A DNA stretch of 64,000 bases from Pseudemcibacter sp038106445 (lineage in GTDB: Bacteria > Pseudomonadota > Alphaproteobacteria > Sphingomonadales > Emcibacteraceae): the NCBI GenBank assembly GCA_038106445.1, contig JAYODU010000005.1, positions 89,162 to 153,161 on the forward strand, written 5' to 3'. A program made the position numbers and the translations under genes. Below, one piece after another: positions 41,578-49,932 of the stretch (positions are counted from its first letter, which is position 1; each line of letters opens with the position of its first letter). The notes beneath the pieces were generated by a model. The model had not been told where the DNA came from, searched no databases, and was given only the letters and a program-made list of their open reading frames with translations.

Positions 41578-42606
41578 ATGAACAGACGAAAATTTTTAAA
41601 ATCATCTGCGGCACTTGCAACTGTGTCCATGGCAACGAATGGTGTTTTCGCCCAGGCGCAACAACGAAATAATAATTCAGAGGATAACATGATACTTTTA
41701 ACAAATGGAACTGGCTGGGCTGGTATAGATAAAACGGCCAGTGAACTTGAAAAAGGAACCTATGGTATTGATGCAATGATTGCCGGCATCAGGATGGTCG
41801 AGGCTGAACCTACAATCCGTAGCGTCGGCTATGGCGGTTGGCCAAATATTCTGGGCGTTATGGAATTTGATGGTGGCGTTATGGACGGTACAACACGCCG
41901 GGTCGGATCAGTTGGTGCCCTTAAACATACCTATCATGCAGCAGATGTGGCAAAGGCGGTTATGACGAAACTTAATCACGTGATGGTAACTGGTGATGGC
42001 GCTGACCGATTGGCCGCTGAAATTGGCCTGCCCAAAGTTAATACTTTGTTGGAAAATTCAAAAGAAGTGTGGCTACAAAAAATAAAAGACGTCCTTTCAC
42101 CGGAAGAATTTGAAAAATTTCCGGATATTCCGCTTGCCCCATTGAACACATTGATCACTGACCCCGAAAAGGTACGAGATACGACCGTTTTCTTATGTAA
42201 AGATGCGAAGCAGGGCATTCATGCTGCGACAAGCACATCAGGCTGGGGATGGAAATATCCCGGTAGGCTTGGGGACAGCCCGATCGTTGGTGCAGGGTTT
42301 TATGCCGATAGCCGGTACGGTGCCTGCGCGTGTACGCATACCGGTGAAATGGCTATTCGTTCAAGTACGTCACGTACGGTTGTTCTGGCTATGAAACTGG
42401 GATATTCACTTGAGGATGCTGTGAAGCTTGCGATAGAGGAAGTCGATGAGCTTGAAACCGGCTTCATTGGGCCACTTGTGATCCATGCTATTGATAATAA
42501 AGGTGGGCATAAGGTCGTATCATATAATCTGGAAAAACCGGGTGAATACTGGTTCTGGAAACCATCAATGAGCAGACCTGAACAGCGTATATCAGAAATG
42601 GTTTAA
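41578..42606 (+). CDS. Tat-exported N4-(beta-N-acetylglucosaminyl)-L-asparaginase
   Basis: This Ntn-hydrolase of the aspartylglucosaminidase family has 342 residues. It starts MNRRKFLKSSAALATVS, a twin-arginine-type signal (RRKFLK). The self-processing site is RDTTVFL with nucleophile Thr202 after Asp201. GRLGDSPIVGAGFYAD and CTHTGEMAI form the substrate pocket, and SVGYGGWPN near residue 80 is also conserved. The enzyme cleaves the GlcNAc–Asn bond of glycoasparagines, or related amides, in the periplasm. It lies inside the amino-acid ABC operon, so released aspartate or glycoasparagine may be its cargo. An in-frame TTG at 41524 is a poorer start. Confidence 0.88.
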   Translation: MNRRKFLKSSAALATVSMATNGVFAQAQQRNNNSEDNMILLTNGTGWAGIDKTASELEKGTYGIDAMIAGIRMVEAEPTIRSVGYGGWPNILGVMEFDGGVMDGTTRRVGSVGALKHTYHAADVAKAVMTKLNHVMVTGDGADRLAAEIGLPKVNTLLENSKEVWLQKIKDVLSPEEFEKFPDIPLAPLNTLITDPEKVRDTTVFLCKDAKQGIHAATSTSGWGWKYPGRLGDSPIVGAGFYADSRYGACACTHTGEMAIRSSTSRTVVLAMKLGYSLEDAVKLAIEEVDELETGFIGPLVIHAIDNKGGHKVVSYNLEKPGEYWFWKPSMSRPEQRISEMV

Positions 42607-42612
42607 TCGAAT

Positions 42613-43410
42613 ATGATTTATCTAATCCGAAGCACGATAATTTTTATGATTATGTTAAGCTTCGGTTTAAGCACATCATTTGCAAATAAGCTTAATGATA
42701 TAAAAGAAAGCGGTATCATCAAAATTGGTGTGGCACTTGGCGGTGAGCCGGTCGGTTTTTGGAATACCAAGAACGAGCCAATTGGTTATGACGTTGATTT
42801 TGCCAAACGCTTGGCAGATGCGCTTGGTGTTGAACTTCAAATGATTAATGTTCATGGTGACGCACGGATAAGCATGCTTATTTCAGGGCAGCTCGATGTC
42901 GTTGTGGGAAATCTGACAGTTACGCAAGCACGGCAGGAAGTTATCGATTTTTCGGATGCCTATTTTCGTACGGGCCTAAAAATTGCCGTAAAAAAAGGCT
43001 CAGGTATTAATAAAATAACCGATTTATCTGGAAAACGCGTCGTTGTGGGCAGGGCCACAAGTGGGGCAGTATTTCTGGAGCAGCAGGTTCCGGATGCCGA
43101 GCTTGTTTTTACGGATAAATTTGCCCCGGACGGACTTTTGATGATGCGTCAAGGACGGGTGGACGCGGGTATCGAGGACGGGTCATTTCTTGAATATATG
43201 ATCGGCAGAATCAACAATATGGAGCTTCTGCCTGGTTCGTATGAAAGTGGCGATATTGCCGTTGGAATAAAGAAGGGGCAACCTGAACTGGTAAATTGGG
43301 TGAATGAATTTGTTGCACAATATGTCCAATCGGGCGAATATAGTAAAAGTTTTAAAAAATGGTGGGGTCAGGATGCAATGCCGCCGGATTTAACCCAACC
43401 AAATCTGTAA
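42613..43410 (+). CDS. amino-acid ABC transporter substrate-binding protein (copy 1)
   Basis: A periplasmic SBP_bac_3-family protein of 265 residues with a signal peptide (to SFA|NK). The ligand-binding pattern is visible in GYDVDFAKRLADALGV, VVGNLTVTQARQEVIDFSDAYFRTG and DLSGKRVVVGRATSGA. Arg and Asp at the usual positions fit binding of an alpha-amino acid. It is closely related to the next gene's product. Confidence 0.92.
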   Translation: MIYLIRSTIIFMIMLSFGLSTSFANKLNDIKESGIIKIGVALGGEPVGFWNTKNEPIGYDVDFAKRLADALGVELQMINVHGDARISMLISGQLDVVVGNLTVTQARQEVIDFSDAYFRTGLKIAVKKGSGINKITDLSGKRVVVGRATSGAVFLEQQVPDAELVFTDKFAPDGLLMMRQGRVDAGIEDGSFLEYMIGRINNMELLPGSYESGDIAVGIKKGQPELVNWVNEFVAQYVQSGEYSKSFKKWWGQDAMPPDLTQPNL

Positions 43411-43413
43411 AAT

Positions 43414-44202
43414 ATGGACATAATAATGAAGTTTCTATTTCTCACATTAACAATTTATTGTTTAAATATTACCGCATCTAATGCTGATATTCTTGATGAT
43501 ATTAAAGAACGTGGTTTTATCAAGGTTGGTATTTCCCTAGGCGGTATGCCCATGGGGGGTAGGGACGGGCGTAATGAACCCGTTGGCTATGATTTTGAAG
43601 TAGCAAAACTTCTTGCCGCAAGATTAGGTGTCGATCTACGTGTTACCGATGTTTATGGTGATGCACGTGTGAGCTTGCTTCAATCCGGTCAGCTTGATTT
43701 GGTCATTGGTAATATGACTGTAACTGAAAAGCGCGCCGAAGTTTTGGATTTTACCGATCCGTATTTTAGAACGGGACTAAGAATTATTTATCAGAAGGGT
43801 CTGGATATAAAATCGCCCTCCGATCTTGCCGGTAAAAAGGTGGTGGCTGGCAGGGGTACAAGTGGCGCAATTTTTATCAGCGAACAGGTTCCCGAAGCTG
43901 AACTGGTATATACTGAAAATTTTGCTCCGAACGGCGTGTTATTGCTGCGTCAAAGAAGGGTTGATGCAGGGATTGAAGATAGTTCAACGGCTGATTATGT
44001 CATAAGCCAGATTGATAGTCTTTCTCTACTTTCAGGCGTTTTTGTCAGCGGTGATATTGCAATGGGTGTAAAGAAAGGGCAACCTGAATTTTTAGCATAT
44101 TTGAATGAATTCATTGCGGAATATATTCAGGATGGTGAATACGAAAAAAACATAAAAAGGTGGTGGGGTGATGACGCCGAAATTCCGGATTTGACACAAT
44201 GA
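43414..44202 (+). CDS. amino-acid ABC transporter substrate-binding protein (copy 2)
   Basis: A 262-residue paralogue with the same layout (signal peptide to SNA|DI, GYDFEVAKLLAARLGV, VIGNMTVTEKRAEVLDFTDPYFRTG, DLAGKKVVAGRGTSGA). It starts four bases after copy 1. Two binding proteins for one permease/ATPase set suggest broadened ligand range. ATG 43426 is an alternative start. The end overlaps cutC by ATGA. Confidence 0.92.
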   Translation: MDIIMKFLFLTLTIYCLNITASNADILDDIKERGFIKVGISLGGMPMGGRDGRNEPVGYDFEVAKLLAARLGVDLRVTDVYGDARVSLLQSGQLDLVIGNMTVTEKRAEVLDFTDPYFRTGLRIIYQKGLDIKSPSDLAGKKVVAGRGTSGAIFISEQVPEAELVYTENFAPNGVLLLRQRRVDAGIEDSSTADYVISQIDSLSLLSGVFVSGDIAMGVKKGQPEFLAYLNEFIAEYIQDGEYEKNIKRWWGDDAEIPDLTQ

Positions 44203-44933
44203 AAAAAATAACATTTGAAGTATGCGTTGATACAATTCAGGGCGCCATTGATGCTGTAAATAATGGTGCAGATAGGCTTGAGCTTTGCGATGCACTTGGT
44301 ATTGGCGGTACAACACCGTCCGCAGGATTAATGCAGCGCGCGGCAAAACTTGGAAAACCCATTTATGCAATGATACGTCCGCGTGGCGGTGATTTTATCT
44401 TTAATTTTGAAGATATGGATGTGATGATGCATGACATTGATACCTGCCGGAAATATGGCATGGCGGGCATCGTCATTGGAATTACCCATGAAAATGGCGC
44501 CCTTGATGTTGCCAAGCTTAAAAAACTGATTGATCATGCAGAAGGGCTTGGTGTGACACTTCATCGTGCCTTCGATGTTACGCCTGATACTTCGGAAGCA
44601 TTGGAGCAGGCAATAGAGCTTGGCATCGAACGCATCCTTACGTCAGGGCAGAGGGAAACTGCGCTGGAAGGGGCTCTTACAATAAAATCCGTCATTGATG
44701 AGGCGGATGGCCGCATTTCAATAATGCCCTGTTCAAAAATAAACCCGCCAAATGTGGAGGCGCTTTTTAAGATTTTTTCTGTCAGCGAAATTCATTCCTC
44801 CTGCCGTACAATGGTGAGCAGCCCCTATACAGAAAATGCACCAAGCATGGCACCGGGGGATGATTTCTCCCGCCATATTACCGATCCGAAAAAAGTAAAG
44901 GCACTTTCAGATTATTTAGATAGCCTTGCATAA
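44199..44933 (+). CDS. cutC: CutC-family protein
   Basis: The 244-residue TIM-barrel protein begins with FEVCVDTIQGAIDAVNNGADRLELCDAL and contains MIRPRGGDF, LHRAFDVT and ERILTSGQ, all CutC hallmarks. The family was linked to copper homeostasis in E. coli, but its enzymatic role is unsettled. Placement inside an amino-acid and amino-sugar operon hints at a metabolic function. It overlaps the upstream binding-protein gene by ATGA. Confidence 0.88.
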   Translation: MKKITFEVCVDTIQGAIDAVNNGADRLELCDALGIGGTTPSAGLMQRAAKLGKPIYAMIRPRGGDFIFNFEDMDVMMHDIDTCRKYGMAGIVIGITHENGALDVAKLKKLIDHAEGLGVTLHRAFDVTPDTSEALEQAIELGIERILTSGQRETALEGALTIKSVIDEADGRISIMPCSKINPPNVEALFKIFSVSEIHSSCRTMVSSPYTENAPSMAPGDDFSRHITDPKKVKALSDYLDSLA

Positions 44934-44952
44934 GGAAGCGAATAATCAATAT

Positions 44953-46446
44953 ATGCAGGAAAATCAGGGACTCTATCAACATTTTTTTACCCGTATAAAA
45001 TATGCAGGTCATAAGCCATTTATTGAAGCAGTATATTCAAAGTACCTATATTCGGAAATTGACCCGATATGTGCGAAAATACAGGCTGTTATGGAAGATG
45101 CGGGTGTCAAAAAAACAAGCCGCGTATTGGTAAAGGTGGAAAAATCTGCTGAGGCGGTATTGCTTTATTTGGCCTGTCTGCGTTTGGGCGCGATATTTGT
45201 ACCACTAAATACCGAATACACTCAAAGTGAAGTCGCGTATTTTTTTGAAAATGCCGAGCCGGACTTATGTGTTTGCGATCCGTCAAAAAAATATATGTTT
45301 AATAGATTTGCTGAAAAAAAACGGATTATGACACTTGGCAAAAATCAGGATGGTGATTTATGGGATCAGGTTCAATCGACTAATAGGGGTGCTGCTATTG
45401 TTCAATTGTCCGGGGATGATATAGCGGCGATCCTTTATACATCGGGCACGACAGGCCGATCAAAAGGGGCAATGCTTAGTCATGAAAACCTGAGGTCTAA
45501 TGTTGAAGTTTTAAGTACTCTTTGGCAATGGACAGAAGATGATGTGCTACTTCACACATTACCGATTTTTCATGTGCATGGGCTTTTTGTTGCATTGCAC
45601 TGCGCGCTTTGGACAACCAACAGGGTGATATTTCACGAAAAATTTAATGTGAATGATGTCATCGCCGATTTGCCGCGAAGCACAGTGTTGATGGGGGTAC
45701 CAACGCATTATGTTCGTCTTCTTGCCGAAGAAGGTTTCAAAAAAGAAACGTGTAAAAATATGCGGCTTTTTTTATCGGGATCTGCACCGTTACTTTCGGA
45801 AACATTTAAACATTTTGAAGAAAAAACCGGACATAAAATTCTGGAACGTTACGGTATGACCGAAGCAGGTATGATAACATCAAACCCTTATGATGGTGAT
45901 CGTATTGCGGGTACGGTTGGCTTTCCGCTTCCGGGTGTTAAGGCAAGACTTGGTAACGCGCAGGACGGAAAAGGTGTTCTTGAAATTACAGGACCGAATG
46001 TATTTAAAGGATACTGGCGCATGTCGGAAAAAACCAAAGCGGAATTTACCGAAGACGGTTTTTTTATCACTGGTGATATGTCAATTATGGATGCTGATGG
46101 ACGCATTTCCATTGTGGGGCGTGCCAAAGATATGATCATTAGCGGTGGTCTTAATGTTTACCCAAAGGAAATTGAAAGCCTGATTGATGAGATTGAAGGT
46201 GTGGTTGAATGTGCTGTAATTGGTCTGCCCCATGCTGATTTTGGAGAAGCTGTGACAGCGATAGTAGTTATAGATGAAGGTAAAGTAATCACAGAAGTGG
46301 AAATCGGTGAGCAAATAGAGGATAAATTAGCGAGTTTTAAAAAACCAAAGAAAATATTTATTGTAGATACGCTGCCGCGTAATACAATGGGAAAAGTACA
46401 GAAAAACCAACTGCGTAAACAATACGCCGATATATATAAGAATTAG
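44953..46446 (+). CDS. malonyl-CoA synthetase-like acyl-CoA ligase
   Basis: This adenylate-forming enzyme of 497 residues shows the AMP-binding motif LYTSGTTGRSKGAMLSHENL, VLMGVPTHYVRLL, LFLSGSAPLLSETF, ILERYGMTEAGM and the C-terminal hinge and Lys loop (GRAKDMIISGGLNVYPKEIE; PRNTMGKVQKNQLRK). The stretch YDGDRIAGTVGFPLPGV strongly resembles MatB (malonate–CoA ligase), but related dicarboxylate substrates are possible. I prefer ATG 44953; an in-frame TTG at 44926 would overlap cutC. Confidence 0.85.
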   Translation: MQENQGLYQHFFTRIKYAGHKPFIEAVYSKYLYSEIDPICAKIQAVMEDAGVKKTSRVLVKVEKSAEAVLLYLACLRLGAIFVPLNTEYTQSEVAYFFENAEPDLCVCDPSKKYMFNRFAEKKRIMTLGKNQDGDLWDQVQSTNRGAAIVQLSGDDIAAILYTSGTTGRSKGAMLSHENLRSNVEVLSTLWQWTEDDVLLHTLPIFHVHGLFVALHCALWTTNRVIFHEKFNVNDVIADLPRSTVLMGVPTHYVRLLAEEGFKKETCKNMRLFLSGSAPLLSETFKHFEEKTGHKILERYGMTEAGMITSNPYDGDRIAGTVGFPLPGVKARLGNAQDGKGVLEITGPNVFKGYWRMSEKTKAEFTEDGFFITGDMSIMDADGRISIVGRAKDMIISGGLNVYPKEIESLIDEIEGVVECAVIGLPHADFGEAVTAIVVIDEGKVITEVEIGEQIEDKLASFKKPKKIFIVDTLPRNTMGKVQKNQLRKQYADIYKN

Positions 46447-46454
46447 GGGGAACC

Positions 46455-47392
46455 ATGAAAAAAATTATTGCAGTTATAGCGATGTTTCTTGTTACGGCAA
46501 ATGCATACGGACAATCACATTTACTTCCTGATGCACCGGATGGGGCACAGGCGGTATCGCTATTTGGCGAACCACTAACCATGCCGGCACCAAGACAGGC
46601 ATTGCTTGATAATCTTGCGGAAGCGAAGGCAAATTACGATGCTGACCCTATGAATGTGGTTAATATCATCTGGTATGGTCGCCGGATGGCTTATACAGGT
46701 GATTACCGGGGGCAATAGAAATATTTTCAAAAGGCTTGAAATTATACCCGGATGAACCGCGACTGTATCGACATCGTTGCCATAGATATCTGACAATTCG
46801 TGAATTTGATAGGGCTCTGGCTGACTTTAAAAAAGGGGCTGTGTTAATTGAAGATGGCGAAGACAGCATAGAGCCGGACGGTGCACCAAATGCCGCGAAT
46901 ATTCCTATTTATACCCGTCATAGCACGATCTGGTATCATCTTGGACTTGCTTATTATTTTACCCATGATTTTGAAAATGCTCATAAAACATTCCAAAATG
47001 GTAAAGACCTGCATGTGAATAATGATATGGAAGTTTCATTCAGCCACTGGAATTATATGACCCTCAGGAGATTGGGTCGGGATCAGGAAGCACAGGCGAC
47101 TGTGGCAACAATACCTGATGATATTGTTGTTTATGAAAGTCAGGCTTATCTTCAGCTGATTGACCTTTATAAAGGTAAGATTACTGTTGATGAACTCTGG
47201 CAAAATACGTCTCTTGACGATAGAAGTTCTGCTTTTACATATGGTATTGCAAACTGGTATCTTTATAATGGTGACACTGAGCGTGCATTTGATATGATGA
47301 GCGAAATTGCACAACCATATGATTTTACGGGGTATGGATGGGGAGCTTTCGGATTTGTTGCTGCAGAAGCAGATTTGAAAATGAGAAAATAA
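46455..47392 (+). pseudogene. exported TPR protein, paralogue 2 of 3, with a one-base frameshift
   Basis: The first part (46455–46718) has a signal peptide (ANAYG|QS), LLPDAPDGAQAVSLFG and YGRRMAYTGDYRG. Reading then shifts: the GGGGG run at 46708–46712 is one G short of the CGG-GGN-GCA needed to give the family's GDYR(G)AIEIFSKGLKLYPDEP. After the shift the frame is open to 47392 with all later repeats intact (LYRHRCHRYLTIREFDRALAD … FGFVAAEADLKM). Except for this indel the gene looks healthy, so a recent mutation, a phase-variable G tract or a sequence error are all possible. Confidence 0.8.
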
Positions 47393-47400
47393 GGGGCATT

Positions 47401-48378
47401 ATGAAAAATTTAAAATTTATATTATTAGCAGCTGTTTCAATTCTTTTGTCAGCCTGCTCATCACAAGATCAACAAACATCAGAAGATCTGGGACAGTCTG
47501 ATGAAATGGTAACGGAACCAGATATTTTACCAATGGTTCCGGATGGCGCACAGGCCATGTCATTGCTTGGGAAACCATTATACCCTGCTGAGCCAAGTCC
47601 GGCACTGCTTGATAATCTTGCAGAAGCCAAGGCAAATTATGATGCTGATCCCGATGATGCAATGAATATAATCTGGTATGGGCGTCGTGTGGCTTATACG
47701 GGCGATTATCGCCGCGCCATTGAAATATTTACCGAAGGTATTGAAAAACACCCGGAAGACGCGCGTATGTATCGCCACCGTGGTCACCGTTATATCAGTA
47801 TCAGGGAAATTGATCGCGCAGTTGCCGATTATGAAATGGCTGAAAAATTAATTCAGGGCACAGAAGATAAAATTGAACCGGACGGTGCACCAAACCCGCA
47901 GGGTATTTTCCTGACAAGCACCCATAGCAATATTTATTATCACCTAGGACTATCTTATTATTTGAGACAGGACTGGGAAAAAGCACTTGCCGCGTTCAAA
48001 GCGGGGCAGGATCTGGGACTTAATGATGATAATATTGTTTCCACCGGCCACTGGATATATATGATCCATCGCCGCATGGGTAACGTGGAAGCGGCACAGG
48101 CTTCCGTGCAAAATATCCATAAGGATATGACAATTGTTGAAAACATGTCCTATCATAATCTTACCCTAATGTATAAAGGAGAAATTCCGCCGGAGGAACT
48201 CGTTAATATTGATCCAAATGATCCAAGCGGTGCTGCCATCGCATACGGTGTAGCCAACTGGTTTCTTTATAATGGTGATGAAGAAAGAGCATGTGATCTG
48301 ATGGAGCGCTTTATGAATACCAGCAGCTGGTCTGCCTTTGGTTTCATAGCAGCAGAGGTTGACTTAAGTTTAAGGTAG
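47401..48378 (+). CDS. exported TPR lipoprotein, paralogue 3 of 3
   Basis: The 325-residue protein has a lipoprotein signal ending ILLSAC (lipidated Cys19), an acidic linker, and the family motif LPMVPDGAQAMSLLGKPL. TPR-like repeats follow: LLDNLAEAKANYDADPDD, WYGRRVAYTGDYRRAIEIFTEGI, YRHRGHRYISIREIDRAVADYE, NIYYHLGLSYYLRQDWEKAL. Unlike paralogues 1 and 2 it should be membrane-anchored. ATG 47401 follows AAGGGG; an upstream in-frame start would run into paralogue 2. It ends just before the rhodanese gene. Confidence 0.82.
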   Translation: MKNLKFILLAAVSILLSACSSQDQQTSEDLGQSDEMVTEPDILPMVPDGAQAMSLLGKPLYPAEPSPALLDNLAEAKANYDADPDDAMNIIWYGRRVAYTGDYRRAIEIFTEGIEKHPEDARMYRHRGHRYISIREIDRAVADYEMAEKLIQGTEDKIEPDGAPNPQGIFLTSTHSNIYYHLGLSYYLRQDWEKALAAFKAGQDLGLNDDNIVSTGHWIYMIHRRMGNVEAAQASVQNIHKDMTIVENMSYHNLTLMYKGEIPPEELVNIDPNDPSGAAIAYGVANWFLYNGDEERACDLMERFMNTSSWSAFGFIAAEVDLSLR

Positions 48379-48381
48379 GAT

Positions 48382-49932
48382 ATGAAGTACCAATCAGCTC
48401 AGGAGGTTAAAACCCTTCTTTCAGGAAATAATGAAATAGCGTTTATCGATGTTCGCGAAAATGCGGACTACGGTAAGGGCCACCCGTTTTTTGTGTCGCA
48501 CGTTCCTTACAGCATTCTTGAAGCACGAATTGGCCTTTACGTACCGCGTTTTGGGACAAAGATAGCTTTGATTGATAATGGTGACGGCGTCAGCGAAAAG
48601 GCGGCTTTGCGGCTGGAAGAAAAAGGGTACAGCGATTTGTTGGTGGTTCAGGGGGGTATTTCCGAATGGAAGGCAGCCGGCTATGCCCTTTATGAAGGAA
48701 TAAGCGCGCCGTCAAAATCATTTGGTGAAGTGGTTGAACATGAACTGGGTACGAGGTCAATTACAGCAAAAGAGCTAAAAGCACGAATGGACGCGGGTGA
48801 TGATAATTTCTTGCTTCTGGATGGCCGTACCCCGGAAGAATTTAACCGCATGACAATACCCACATCAACATCTTGTCCAAATGCGGAACTGGGCCTGCGT
48901 TATAAGGCGATGATGGCACGTCCTGATCAGGACATTATCGTCAATTGTGCCGGTCGAACCAGAAGCTTGATTGGCGCGCAAGCGTTGAATTTGCTGGGGC
49001 TACCCAACAAAATATATGCTTTGGAAAACGGTACCATGGGCTGGAAACTTGCGGGATTTGAACTTGAACATGGTGCGACCAGATCATATCCCCATGAACT
49101 TCCGGATGATGTGCTTACATCAGCCGAAGCCAAAGCAGAAGAGCTTATCAAAAAATATCAGCTGCAGCTTATAGATGCAGAACAGGTTTCTTCATGGAAA
49201 AAAGAAGATAGAACAATTTTCATGTTTGATATCCGAACTGCCGAAGAATTTGATGCCGGTCATCCGGATGGTTTCAGACATGCGCCGGGTGGGCAGCTTG
49301 TACAGGCGACGGATCAATGGTTTGCAACCCGAAATGCGCGTATAGTGTTATTTGATCAGCATAAAATCCGTGCGGCGATAACCGCAATTTGGCTTAGGGG
49401 AATGGGACATGATGCCGTATTACTTGATCCTGCATCATTAACTGAACTTGTCCATATCGAAGAATATGAAATTGATGTTTCAGGTATAGATTTGATCGAT
49501 GCACATGAGATAAAGCAGAAAATGGCAAATCCGGTGACAATCGTCGATATCCGTTCAAGTAAGGATTATCGTGAATTACATATTGAGGATGCGGTTTGGT
49601 CCATCAGGCCAAAGCTGGATCAGATTAATGTAAAAGGCGATATTATTATCATCGCGTCTGAACTTCTAACCGCGACTTATGCGTTGAAGGATCTGGGCGG
49701 GAACGGTTTTATTTCCCTGACTGAACCGGAAGATTGGAAGCATGCAGGTCTTAATCTTGTATCAACACCGGACAGCCCACCGGACGAGGACCGGATAGAT
49801 TTTCTGTTTCATACACATGAACGTCATAGCGGCAATATGGATCATGCCCGTGAATATCTTCGTTGGGAAACAGGACTTATTGATCAGATGGACGAACAGG
49901 AAAAAAGCACCTTAAACCCCCTCCGTGCTTAA
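48382..49932 (+). CDS. four-domain rhodanese-family protein
   Basis: The 516-residue cytoplasmic protein is built from four rhodanese folds, starting near residues 5, 127, 255 and 373 (AFIDVRENADYGKGHP; LLLDGRTPEEFNRMTIP; FMFDIRTAEEFDAGHP; TIVDIRSSKDYRELH). Only domain 2 has an active-site Cys loop (VNCAGRTRS, Cys189). In the others the loop position has Asp or Ala, so they are structural or regulatory. Similar tandem rhodaneses are annotated as sulfurtransferases. It starts three bases after the TPR lipoprotein and ends with a four-base convergent overlap with the SLC13 gene. Confidence 0.87.
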   Translation: MKYQSAQEVKTLLSGNNEIAFIDVRENADYGKGHPFFVSHVPYSILEARIGLYVPRFGTKIALIDNGDGVSEKAALRLEEKGYSDLLVVQGGISEWKAAGYALYEGISAPSKSFGEVVEHELGTRSITAKELKARMDAGDDNFLLLDGRTPEEFNRMTIPTSTSCPNAELGLRYKAMMARPDQDIIVNCAGRTRSLIGAQALNLLGLPNKIYALENGTMGWKLAGFELEHGATRSYPHELPDDVLTSAEAKAEELIKKYQLQLIDAEQVSSWKKEDRTIFMFDIRTAEEFDAGHPDGFRHAPGGQLVQATDQWFATRNARIVLFDQHKIRAAITAIWLRGMGHDAVLLDPASLTELVHIEEYEIDVSGIDLIDAHEIKQKMANPVTIVDIRSSKDYRELHIEDAVWSIRPKLDQINVKGDIIIIASELLTATYALKDLGGNGFISLTEPEDWKHAGLNLVSTPDSPPDEDRIDFLFHTHERHSGNMDHAREYLRWETGLIDQMDEQEKSTLNPLRA

